Below are positions 1-5,814 of a stretch of 9,824 nucleotides of DNA, piece by piece; the first letter of the stretch is position 1, and each line of letters starts with the position of its first letter. The position numbers and the translations under genes were made by a program. The notes beneath the pieces are model-generated. The model saw only the letters and a program-made list of their open reading frames with translations, was not told the DNA's origin and searched no databases. This stretch comes from an uncultured Clostridium sp. GTDB lineage: Bacteria; Bacillota_A; Clostridia; TANB77; CAG-508. The stretch lies in the NCBI GenBank assembly GCA_946491915.1, contig CAMLYR010000052.1:1-9824 (forward strand). Reading direction: 5' to 3'.

Positions 1-136
1 ATGCTCCTGTTGGTATTGCCTCTATTTCCATTGCTTTAAATTCTCCTAATTTCATAACAGAGCCTTTACCAAATTGTTTTTCTATTTGACTCATTGCTGC
101 TTCTAATGCTTTCTTTTTTTCTGCATTCTCACTCAT
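1..136 (-). CDS. recA: RecA recombinase, N-terminal 45 codons (3' end beyond window)
   Basis: RecA coats single-stranded DNA, drives homologous pairing and strand exchange, and stimulates LexA self-cleavage. The ATG at 136-134 opens a frame that runs off the left edge. It contains the N-terminal RecA hallmark [16 protein letters not shown] at residues 17-32, then [10 protein letters not shown], where other RecA proteins have the conserved ..IxTG(S/A) just before the ATPase core. The Walker A motif lies outside the window. The start is fixed by TGAGGAGGAA at 150-141, four bases upstream of the ATG. The gene has its own promoter and a LexA-like box (separate entries). It lies downstream of the solute-binding protein gene on the same strand, 135 bp away. 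Identification is secure although only about an eighth of the protein is visible. Confidence 0.95.
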   Translation of the reverse strand, partial: MSENAEKKKALEAAMSQIEKQFGKGSVMKLGEFKAMEIEAIPTGA

Positions 137-158
137 AATTTTCCTCCTCATTTTTTTT

Positions 159-170
159 GAACTTTTGTTT
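159..170 (-). promoter_or_regulatory. Putative LexA (SOS) operator of recA
   Basis: The plus-strand sequence GAACTTTTGTTT matches the GAAC-N4-GTTY core of the Gram-positive LexA box (Bacillus/Clostridium type, as I recall it). It begins about 3 bases after the expected recA transcription start and ends before the ribosome binding site, so a bound repressor would block early transcription. recA is the classical SOS target, so position and motif support each other. The outer flanking bases of the Bacillus box are not conserved, and a 12-base AT-rich match could arise by chance. Confidence 0.6.
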
Positions 171-179
171 GATATTGTT

Positions 180-207
180 ATTATATATCAAAAATTTGTT
201 TTGTCAA
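180..207 (-). promoter_or_regulatory. recA sigma-A promoter, perfect consensus
   Basis: On the minus strand TTGACA (207-202) is followed by a 16-base spacer and TATAAT (185-180). Both hexamers match the housekeeping consensus exactly. Transcription should start near 173, giving a leader of under 40 bases that runs through the LexA-like box to the AGGAGG ribosome binding site. The spacer is one base shorter than the optimal 17. Confidence 0.82.
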
Positions 208-271
208 TACTTATTTTAAAATTTTTTATCTATTATTTAAGAAATCACTACTATTTAAACTAACTAGATTT

Positions 272-1849
272 TTATTTATACCATGTTTCTATTCCGCAAT
301 ATGGATTAAACCAATTAGAATTAATTTCTCCTACCAATTCTGTGTTATATGCAATTGTATATTTATTTGTATATAAACTAATATATGGTATATCTGTTTT
401 ATAAATTTCTGTCAGCCTTGAATAATCATTTTTTATAATTTCTTCATCCGTTGTGTTTTTTATTTCATTCATTATATTGGTAACTTCTTCATTTGTATAA
501 TTTGCTAAGTTACCCTCTCCAAAAAATAATGACATATCTGGATTTGGTGATAAATTCATACTGCATAAAATCATATCATAGGATTTATTTTGTATAGCAC
601 GATTATATTGTTCATCAGAATATTGTTGAATATTGATTCTAATTCCTTGATTTGCTAATTGTGTTCTTATATTTTCCGCTACTGATACTTGTGTAGCATT
701 TGAAGCTTTTACAATAAGATTCAATTCAATTCTTTGTGTTCTACGATTTTCTGTTTTTTGCCAATAATTACTCCTATAACTCCATCCATTTTCTGTTAAA
801 AGTTGATTTGCCTGTTCAGGATTATATCCAGAACTTGCATCTTGTTCTTGATACACCCATGAACCAAAATCTAATGGAAAACTTGAAGTATAATATTTAT
901 TCTGAAAAACATTTGATATAATATTATTTTTATCAATTGAATAAGATATTGCTCTTCTAACTTCCTGATTTGCTAATAATGTATTTTGTGTATTTAAAAC
1001 CAAGAAATCGTGTTCTCTTCCTTTTATTTCTTTGGTACTATATCCCATTGTTCCTATATAATCCTGTATATTGGTATTATTGGTACTAACCATATCTACA
1101 TTTCCTAATTTAAAGGCATTATATAATTCTCCTACTGAATCATATACATTAACTGTAATTTCTTCTAGCGTAATTTCAGTATCTCTATTCCACCAATTTG
1201 TATTTTTGGTTAATGTTATATAGTTTTCTTGTACACTATCTACCTTATATTTTCCTGTTCCTACTGGCACAATTCCTGTATTATAATAATCTTGTGTATC
1301 ATAAAATGTTTTAGACAAAATTGGAAATGTTAAATAATATTCAAAAAATGGAATTTCCTGATCTAAATACATTTTTAATGTATAATCATCTACAATTTCT
1401 AACATCGTTACATGTTCTAAATTACTTGAATATACAGAAGAATTTTCTTTTAATTTATCATAAGTAAATTGTACATCTATTGCTGTAAATCTTTCTCCGT
1501 TTGACCACTTAACATTTTCCCTCAATTTGATAATATATGTCGTTGCATCTTGTTTCGCCCATTCTGTTGCTAACGCTGGTATTGCTTTATAGTCTGATGA
1601 TATATCTACTAATGGTTCATAAATTAATTTTGTAATGTCTTGCACATTTTTATTATTTGTTATTAATGGATTTAATGTATCACATTGTGCTATTCCCAAT
1701 CGAATTTGCCTAACAATCTCTTTTTCTGTACTTGTGGTTTCTTCCTGTGTTTCTTCTTTACTTTCGCTGTTTCTGATAACAAAAAATGCCACAATAACAA
1801 TAATGATAACAAATATAATAAATATATATTTAAAAATATTAGATTTCAT
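272..1849 (-). CDS. Family 5 (oligopeptide/dipeptide-type) solute-binding protein, membrane-anchored
   Basis: This looks like an extracytoplasmic binding protein of the SBP_bac_5 (OppA/DppA) family, which presents peptides or similar solutes to an ABC importer. The 525 residues have the usual family length. Family features in order are a first lobe opening near residue 48 (IRLGIAQCDTLNPL, then IYEPL), the conserved block PALATEWAK...YIIKLRENVKWSNGERFTAIDV at about 91-126, VPVGTGKYKV in mid-lobe, and EVRRAISYSIDKNNII before the second-lobe crossing. Residues 7-26 are a strongly hydrophobic helix followed by an acidic linker. There is no lipobox cysteine, so the protein is probably held by an uncleaved helix rather than lipidated. 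AGAGGTGA (1860-1853) precedes the ATG at 1849. The rpn gene ends only 35 bp upstream, so the two may share a transcript. No permease or ATPase genes are in view, so the transport partner and substrate are unknown. I see no GC-rich terminator between its stop and the recA promoter. Confidence 0.88.
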   Translation of the reverse strand: MKSNIFKYIFIIFVIIIVIVAFFVIRNSESKEETQEETTSTEKEIVRQIRLGIAQCDTLNPLITNNKNVQDITKLIYEPLVDISSDYKAIPALATEWAKQDATTYIIKLRENVKWSNGERFTAIDVQFTYDKLKENSSVYSSNLEHVTMLEIVDDYTLKMYLDQEIPFFEYYLTFPILSKTFYDTQDYYNTGIVPVGTGKYKVDSVQENYITLTKNTNWWNRDTEITLEEITVNVYDSVGELYNAFKLGNVDMVSTNNTNIQDYIGTMGYSTKEIKGREHDFLVLNTQNTLLANQEVRRAISYSIDKNNIISNVFQNKYYTSSFPLDFGSWVYQEQDASSGYNPEQANQLLTENGWSYRSNYWQKTENRRTQRIELNLIVKASNATQVSVAENIRTQLANQGIRINIQQYSDEQYNRAIQNKSYDMILCSMNLSPNPDMSLFFGEGNLANYTNEEVTNIMNEIKNTTDEEIIKNDYSRLTEIYKTDIPYISLYTNKYTIAYNTELVGEINSNWFNPYCGIETWYK

Positions 1850-1884
1850 ATCTCACCTCTATCTTAAGTTATCTCATATAAATT

Positions 1885-2175
1885 TTATAATGAATCGATT
1901 TCTTCTTCTGTTAATTTGGTTATTTCTTGAATTATCTGTATATTTATTCCTTGTTCTTTCATTCTTTTTGCAATTTCTTTTCTTTCTTCCTTTTTTCCTT
2001 GTTCTAATCCCTGCTCTAATCCCTGTTCTAATCCTTGATTATATCCAAATCTTTCTACTGCTTTTTCATCTCTAATAGCTTTTAATCTTAATTCTGCTAA
2101 GATTTGCATTTTTTCATCTTCACTCATGACTTCCAACTTTTCTTTTGCTTCTTTGATCTCCTCATTTTCTTTCAT
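1885..2175 (-). CDS. Possible RpnS: C-terminal 96-residue product from an internal start inside the rpn gene
   Basis: Codon 200 of the Rpn frame is ATG (2175-2173). Directly upstream is AAGGTGGGGG (2190-2181). Its AGGTGG part sits 8 bases from the ATG, as good a ribosome binding site as those of full genes in this window. Initiation here would give a nuclease-free 96-residue protein holding the acidic helical linker, the GLEQ repeats and the C-terminal tail. For E. coli Rpn proteins, published work describes a short in-frame C-terminal product (RpnS) that binds and blocks the full-length toxin. That this gene does the same is inference. Other internal Met codons (216, 222, 271) have poorer or badly spaced sites. 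The G-rich stretch also encodes Lys-Val-Gly-Glu, so it could be fortuitous. Confidence 0.42.
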   Translation of the reverse strand: MKENEEIKEAKEKLEVMSEDEKMQILAELRLKAIRDEKAVERFGYNQGLEQGLEQGLEQGKKEERKEIAKRMKEQGINIQIIQEITKLTEEEIDSL

Positions 2176-2772
2176 ATATTCCCCCACCTTCTGACTTTCC
2201 GGATTTTCTATAAAGCTTATCCATTTTACTAATTCTTCCTTCTCTTCATCCTCTCCTATTTTATATATCTTTGGTATCTCTATTATATGTAACTCCAAAT
2301 GTTCTGTCAAGATTAACTTTCTATCCTTTTCTTCTATTATCTTCCATTTGCTATGATATCCTAACTCTTTTAATTTCTTTATTTCAAAATTTGCGATTAG
2401 TACCCCTATTGTTCTTTTTAACTGTATATAATCATCACTACTGTTTAAATTTTTTCCATAAATTCTTGACCAATAGTATAGGATTCTTTCTATTAAATTA
2501 TCTTTTTCTACCATTTGCATCTCTACATTGCAATATTCTTCTTTATTAATTCTTACCAGTACATCTAATATTCCCATTTTATCTTTTAATGTTTCTCTTC
2601 TTAATACTATATTTCTACTTAAATCCACTTCTTCTAATTTTTTATCTAATATAGCTTCTAAAAACTTTTTTGTAATTCTTTCACTTCCTACTTCTCCAAA
2701 TAGCGCTTGAAACACGACATCTAATTTGGGAGATAACAACTTTGCTTTTGCTTTGCTTTCTTTTTGCTCCAT
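1885..2772 (-). CDS. Rpn-family PD-(D/E)XK nuclease (recombination-promoting nuclease / putative transposase)
   Basis: This 295-residue protein belongs to the Rpn/YhgA-like group (PDDEXK_2 fold), DNA endonucleases long annotated as putative transposases. In E. coli, Rpn proteins promote recombination and act as toxic anti-phage proteins. The N-terminal half holds SPKLDVVFQALFG (14-26, Asp18) and the nuclease core GILDVLVRINKEEYCNVEMQM, whose D70 and E84-x-Q86 fit the D...ExQ active site. RILYYWSRIYG (96-106) is a further family block. The C-terminal third is charged and helical. Three GLEQ repeats (247-258) lead into a basic helix and a conserved-looking tail. AGGAGG (2784-2779) sits six bases before the ATG. 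The gene ends 35 bp upstream of the binding-protein start and is preceded by about 480 bp of AT-rich spacer. An internal start at codon 200 is listed separately. No accompanying transposon ends are visible. Confidence 0.9.
   Translation of the reverse strand: MEQKESKAKAKLLSPKLDVVFQALFGEVGSERITKKFLEAILDKKLEEVDLSRNIVLRRETLKDKMGILDVLVRINKEEYCNVEMQMVEKDNLIERILYYWSRIYGKNLNSSDDYIQLKRTIGVLIANFEIKKLKELGYHSKWKIIEEKDRKLILTEHLELHIIEIPKIYKIGEDEEKEELVKWISFIENPESQKVGEYMKENEEIKEAKEKLEVMSEDEKMQILAELRLKAIRDEKAVERFGYNQGLEQGLEQGLEQGKKEERKEIAKRMKEQGINIQIIQEITKLTEEEIDSL
1996..2037 (-). repeat. 12-bp tandem repeat encoding GLEQ in rpn
   Basis: Three 12-base units occupy 1996-2007, 2008-2019 and 2020-2031, and a partial unit (TCCTTG) follows at 2032-2037. 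On the plus strand the units read TCCTTGTTCTAA, TCCCTGCTCTAA and TCCCTGTTCTAA, differing at one or two positions. The unit is a multiple of three, so gain or loss of copies changes the number of GLEQ repeats without breaking the frame. It lies within both full-length Rpn and the possible short C-terminal product. Confidence 0.9.
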
Positions 2773-2848
2773 TAAATTCCTCCTTGTTATTAATTTATAA
2801 TTACTTATAATTAAATTGCCCTTTAAGATTTTTAAGGTTAAAAAATTT

Positions 2849-2922
2849 GAATTATAAAATATTGCAAAATACTTCTAAAAAATTTATTCTTTATTGGAAA
2901 CGATTTAGAATTATAAAATATT
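2849..2922. repeat. 15-nt direct repeat, two copies 59 bp apart
   Basis: GAATTATAAAATATT occurs at 2849-2863 and again at 2908-2922. Each copy includes ATTATA, which on the minus strand reads TATAAT, so the pair may be duplicated -10 elements or binding sites upstream of rpn. Low-complexity DNA makes chance repeats more likely. Confidence 0.6.
2851..2879 (-). promoter_or_regulatory. Possible rpn promoter
   Basis: TTTAGA (2879-2874), a 17-base spacer and a perfect TATAAT (2856-2851) face the rpn gene, predicting a leader of roughly 70 bases. The -35 match is only 4 of 6, and the region is so AT-rich that other TATAAT-like sites occur nearby, including one at 2915-2910. Moderate to low confidence. 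Confidence 0.4.
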
Positions 2923-3176
2923 TGATTTATAAACTATGAAATAAAATTTTTAATAGCAAAAAATGGTTAAAAATATATAGTAGAATAACAAACATCCTAA
3001 TTTTTATATACTACCTTATGCAAACTTCCGTTTTGCTAAATAATAACTTATACTTTTTATTCTGGAATTTTTAGAAATAAACTTCTGATTTAATCTTTTT
3101 GAATTTAATTATAAATAATTATGTTAATAATATATCATGAACTTTAAAATTTATCAAGTAATACTGATAAAAAAAA

Positions 3177-3205
3177 TTGAAAATTATGTCAATTTATGGT
3201 ATGAT
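3177..3205 (+). promoter_or_regulatory. Lipoprotein gene promoter, sigma-A type with extended -10
   Basis: TTGAAA (3177-3182), a 17-base spacer and TATGAT (3200-3205), with TG at 3197-3198 one base before the -10, make a strong extended -10 promoter. Initiation near 3212 would give a leader of about 40 bases ending in GGAGG (3241-3245). Confidence 0.72.
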
Positions 3206-3251
3206 AAACTATGTAGTAACAAAATCTGTTTTACACACAAGGAGGTAAATT

Positions 3252-3800
3252 ATGAAACGGATTCTTGCAATTGTAACTTTAGTGCTTGTTGTTATTAGTG
3301 GTTGTTCTGCTTCCTCAGAAGAAATTTATTTTAAAGATTATTCTGAGGGCAAATCACAGGTTATCTACAACTATTTGTTGGAAAATGGAGATTTATCTCC
3401 TGTGCAAGTAGCCAGCATAACAGCCGTAATAAAACAACTGTCAAATTTTGACACATCGTTCCACGAGAATGGAACCACAGGCCTAATGTGTTGGACTTTT
3501 GGGCATGAAAAGCAGTTGAATGAATTTGCCCAAGAAAAGGGTAGTCCAGTCACAAATCTCTATACACAACTCGATTTTATTCTTGAGGAAGTTAACCCTG
3601 ACTCAGAGTATTATCAGCTATATAAGTATCAGGGATATACAACAAAAGACTGGATAGAGGCTTCAACGCCTGAGGAATCCGTTTTGGCCTTTGTATATAC
3701 CTATATAAGGCCTAAAACGATTGACGAGAAGGCTTTACAATCTTCTGCTCGTGAGACATACGAAGATTGTACCTCCTCAAAGGGACATCAGAATAGTTGA
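3252..3800 (+). CDS. Lipoprotein with a phage-tail-lysozyme-like domain lacking the catalytic Glu
   Basis: The 182-residue precursor begins with a basic residue pair, a hydrophobic core and the lipobox VISGC (14-18). It should be lipidated at Cys18 and anchored outside the membrane. Residues 35-156 follow the Phage_lysozyme2 (phi29 gp13-type) pattern: VIYNYLLENGDLSPVQVASI, then GLMCWTFGHEKQLNEFAQEKG, TQLDFILEEV, and TPEESVLAFVYTYIRP. Active relatives have ..NxQxESxxNP with a catalytic Glu. Here the segment reads AVIKQLSNFDTSF with Leu63 at that position, and the usual YERP reads YIRP. The domain is therefore probably not a muramidase and may bind glycan or act as an inhibitor or decoy. The ATG follows GGAGG by six bases. 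It is the only plus-strand gene here, at about 39% GC in 180 bases counted against about 27% in three minus-strand samples, which suggests horizontal acquisition. Its true role is unknown. Confidence 0.78.
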   Translation: MKRILAIVTLVLVVISGCSASSEEIYFKDYSEGKSQVIYNYLLENGDLSPVQVASITAVIKQLSNFDTSFHENGTTGLMCWTFGHEKQLNEFAQEKGSPVTNLYTQLDFILEEVNPDSEYYQLYKYQGYTTKDWIEASTPEESVLAFVYTYIRPKTIDEKALQSSARETYEDCTSSKGHQNS

Positions 3801-3814
3801 CGTCCCTTTGTTTT
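3778..3814 (+). terminator. Intrinsic terminator of the lipoprotein gene, overlapping its stop codon
   Basis: CAAAGGGAC (3778-3786) pairs perfectly with GTCCCTTTG (3802-3810). An inner TCA/TGA pairing (3788-3790 with 3798-3800) closes a 7-base loop, and TTTT follows at 3811-3814. The stop TGA (3798-3800) lies inside the hairpin. The T tract is short. On the minus strand the hairpin is not followed by T residues, so it would not stop the opposing module. Confidence 0.72.
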
Positions 3815-3825
3815 ACATCCATATT

Positions 3826-4389
3826 TTACATATGAAACTTCCTTATAACTGCTTCTTTCACATCTCTTGCCGAAAGAATAATGGTTAATATGAAATTCAC
3901 AACAGAAATACCAATAGCAACATAACTTAAAACATAATTATCAATTAATTCTTTTTGCATAAAATAAATTGGTATTAAACTATATATACATATCACCAAT
4001 TGATATATCGCATATCTTATATATTTTTTATGACTGACTATGGTTAATACCAGCATTGTTACATTGGCTATCATAATAATAATCGGAATTGAAATTTCTA
4101 ATGACCAACCTTTAAATCCAAAATTATAGTCTATATAAGTTGTTAAAAGTGAAATAGCAATTGCTTGTATCATAACATGGCCTGCAATATTGGTCCTTTT
4201 ATTGATTGAATATCTAACCGTTATCCAAATATAGATAATTCCACTATTGGCAAGTGCCGCCCAATGAATTTCAGGTGTTGTTAGCTTGTTGATAATTATC
4301 AATATAATCGCAATTATCAATGAAACACCTAATAATATTTTGATCAATAAATTACTTTTTCTACTACTTAATTTTTTAGGATATAACAT
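3826..4389 (-). CDS. Six-helix membrane protein resembling DUF6320
   Basis: This 187-residue protein is almost entirely membrane. Hydrophobic segments lie at about 13-34, 42-60, 70-88, 98-118, 124-144 and 151-173, and the basic tail ends RKFHM. The pattern YIWITVRYSINKRTNIAGHVMIQ, the GWSLEISIPIIIMIAN block and the final R(K/R)FH resemble the DUF6320 proteins that, as I recall, sit next to condensation-like acyltransferases in Clostridia. Relatives usually begin with a short CxxC zinc ribbon. Here translation starts at MLYPKK, with AAAGGAA (4402-4396) six bases upstream, and only 33 bp separate it from the acyltransferase stop, so no ribbon can be encoded. It is last in the module and ends 25 bp from the opposing lipoprotein gene. 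Function unknown; a membrane partner or substrate channel for the acyltransferase is plausible. The family name comes from memory of its pattern. Confidence 0.65.
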   Translation of the reverse strand: MLYPKKLSSRKSNLLIKILLGVSLIIAIILIIINKLTTPEIHWAALANSGIIYIWITVRYSINKRTNIAGHVMIQAIAISLLTTYIDYNFGFKGWSLEISIPIIIMIANVTMLVLTIVSHKKYIRYAIYQLVICIYSLIPIYFMQKELIDNYVLSYVAIGISVVNFILTIILSARDVKEAVIRKFHM

Positions 4390-4422
4390 AAGTAATTCCT
4401 TTCTTATTTATCTCTTTCATCC

Positions 4423-5718
4423 TTATGGCTCTTCACAATTTTTGATATCTAAAATTTCATTGCTTTCTATTTTTACATGAATATGTTTTTCTGTTAAAAA
4501 TTGATAAAATGCTTTTTCTATACTACAATCATCTAAAATTGATGTAAAAGTAAATACAATATGATTTTCAAATGAACATGCAGAGCATTTAATTTTTTCT
4601 ATTGGTTCAGGTGCAATTAACATCAAAAAATCTTCTATATATTCTTGATATTTTCCAATGATACCAATTCTTCCAATATTGGAAAATGTTGTTGTTGTAT
4701 ATTTTCGAATTTCTAAATAACTTAATCTGACAATTGGCTTTTTTAATACTAATGGTATCATTTTGATAAATAAATTTGTTCCTAGTTTTACATTTCCAGA
4801 CATCGTTTTTTGGATTTCCTCTGGAGTTAATTTTCTTTCAAAATCTTTCTTTACAAACTCCAATATCTTATCAAAAGTATCTAAATGATCTTTTTGCATT
4901 TCCGCTTCTACTGTGATATATGAAAAGAAATTAGAAATTGTATTAGAAGGAAAATATTTTTTCAAATTGACTGGTATACATACTTTTATTGGCTTTTTTC
5001 CTTTATTTTTTAAATAATTAGCTTGATAGATAGCATATATTAAAACTGCTGTTAGATATTGTGTAATGGTTGCATTGTGGCTTTTGGCTTCTTGTTTTAA
5101 TTCTTGTAAATCAATGATTTCATGTATAGCTGAAATTGCACCTAACTTTATTTTTCTTCCAGCTAATTTATACGCTTTTTTTGCTGAATTATTTCCTTTC
5201 ACTTTTTTATTATAATTTTTTATATAGCTATCTTCTGTTGATATATCAAATTTTCTTTTGATTCTTAATTCTTCTTGGAATTCTTCTTTGTGTGATAATT
5301 CGATATAGTTATAGACAATCTCTCTAAAAAACATAACTCCACTATTTCCATCTGTTAAAGAATGAAATATATCAATATTCATCTTTTTATCAAAATAAGT
5401 AACTTTGAATAAGTATTGATTATTTTCTTTTGGTTCTATATATTTACAAGGATATTCTTTTTCTTGCTCTACAATTGGTTTTTTGGGATTATATTCTAAA
5501 TAATTCCAAAAAAATCCACTTTTTAATCGTACTCTAAAAAATTCATATTGTTCTAATGCTTTCTCTACTGCTATTTGTAATACATCTGGTTGTATCATTT
5601 CTTTTAAAACAACAGATAACCTAAAAACGGTACTATATTTTTTTCCAGCAGATATGGGAAATATTTTTGCAGAATTATCTAATCTTCTCCAGTATAATTT
5701 TTCTTTTTTATCATTCAT
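4423..5718 (-). CDS. Condensation-domain-fold acyltransferase (alcohol acetyltransferase-like)
   Basis: This 431-residue protein has the two-lobed chloramphenicol acetyltransferase/condensation fold. The N-terminal lobe opens YWRRLDNSAKIFP (9-21) and carries the active-site motif HSLTDG (119-124), a complete HxxxDG in which His119 would be the general base. The C-terminal lobe has CIPVNLKKYFPSNTISNFFSY (247-267) and TTTTFSNIGRIG (341-352), the usual latch and floor elements of these enzymes. It lacks adenylation and carrier domains, so it is not an NRPS piece. It more likely moves an acyl group from CoA or a carrier to an alcohol or amine. There is no signal peptide, so it is cytoplasmic or peripheral. 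It lies between the anchored hydrolase (96 bp upstream) and the membrane protein (33 bp downstream). GAGAGG (5736-5731) precedes the ATG by 12 bases, which is rather far, and no better start is visible. Substrate unknown. Confidence 0.8.
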   Translation of the reverse strand: MNDKKEKLYWRRLDNSAKIFPISAGKKYSTVFRLSVVLKEMIQPDVLQIAVEKALEQYEFFRVRLKSGFFWNYLEYNPKKPIVEQEKEYPCKYIEPKENNQYLFKVTYFDKKMNIDIFHSLTDGNSGVMFFREIVYNYIELSHKEEFQEELRIKRKFDISTEDSYIKNYNKKVKGNNSAKKAYKLAGRKIKLGAISAIHEIIDLQELKQEAKSHNATITQYLTAVLIYAIYQANYLKNKGKKPIKVCIPVNLKKYFPSNTISNFFSYITVEAEMQKDHLDTFDKILEFVKKDFERKLTPEEIQKTMSGNVKLGTNLFIKMIPLVLKKPIVRLSYLEIRKYTTTTFSNIGRIGIIGKYQEYIEDFLMLIAPEPIEKIKCSACSFENHIVFTFTSILDDCSIEKAFYQFLTEKHIHVKIESNEILDIKNCEEP

Positions 5719-5814
5719 TTTCTTACCATTCCTCTCAAAGGCACCAACTCGGTTGTAAAAAATTTAAGTTTTTCCACAGCCAAAATTGTAATGATTTTTC
5801 AACCTTTTCCCTTA

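Larger units (their letters stand above)
2773..3251. other. 479-bp AT-rich divergent spacer between rpn and the lipoprotein gene
   Basis: The spacer separates two divergent genes. At its edges are the rpn ribosome binding site and possible promoter on the left, and the lipoprotein promoter and ribosome binding site on the right. The middle, about 2930-3170, has no open frame of useful length, no GC-rich hairpin, and no tRNA or riboswitch signature that I could find. It consists of A/T runs with short direct repeats such as GAATTATAAAATATT. The change from this very AT-rich spacer to a roughly 39% GC gene at 3252 is abrupt, as would be expected at the edge of an inserted segment. Confidence 0.7.

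Noticed and set aside
1635..2075. Plus-strand open frame of 146 codons across the SBP/rpn junction
   Set aside because: It is antisense to two clear genes, has no ribosome binding site, and its Leu/Phe-rich composition is that of a complementary-strand shadow.
1885..2772. Rpn gene as part of an insertion sequence (older 'putative transposase' naming)
   Set aside because: No terminal inverted repeats or target duplications flank it. The protein is a PD-(D/E)XK nuclease, not a DDE transposase.
5719..5814. Short inverted repeat CAAC-CGA-GTTG as terminator or promoter between hydrolase and acyltransferase genes
   Set aside because: The stem is only 4 bp with no T run, and no paired -35/-10 hexamers were found. 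The genes are more simply read as one unit.
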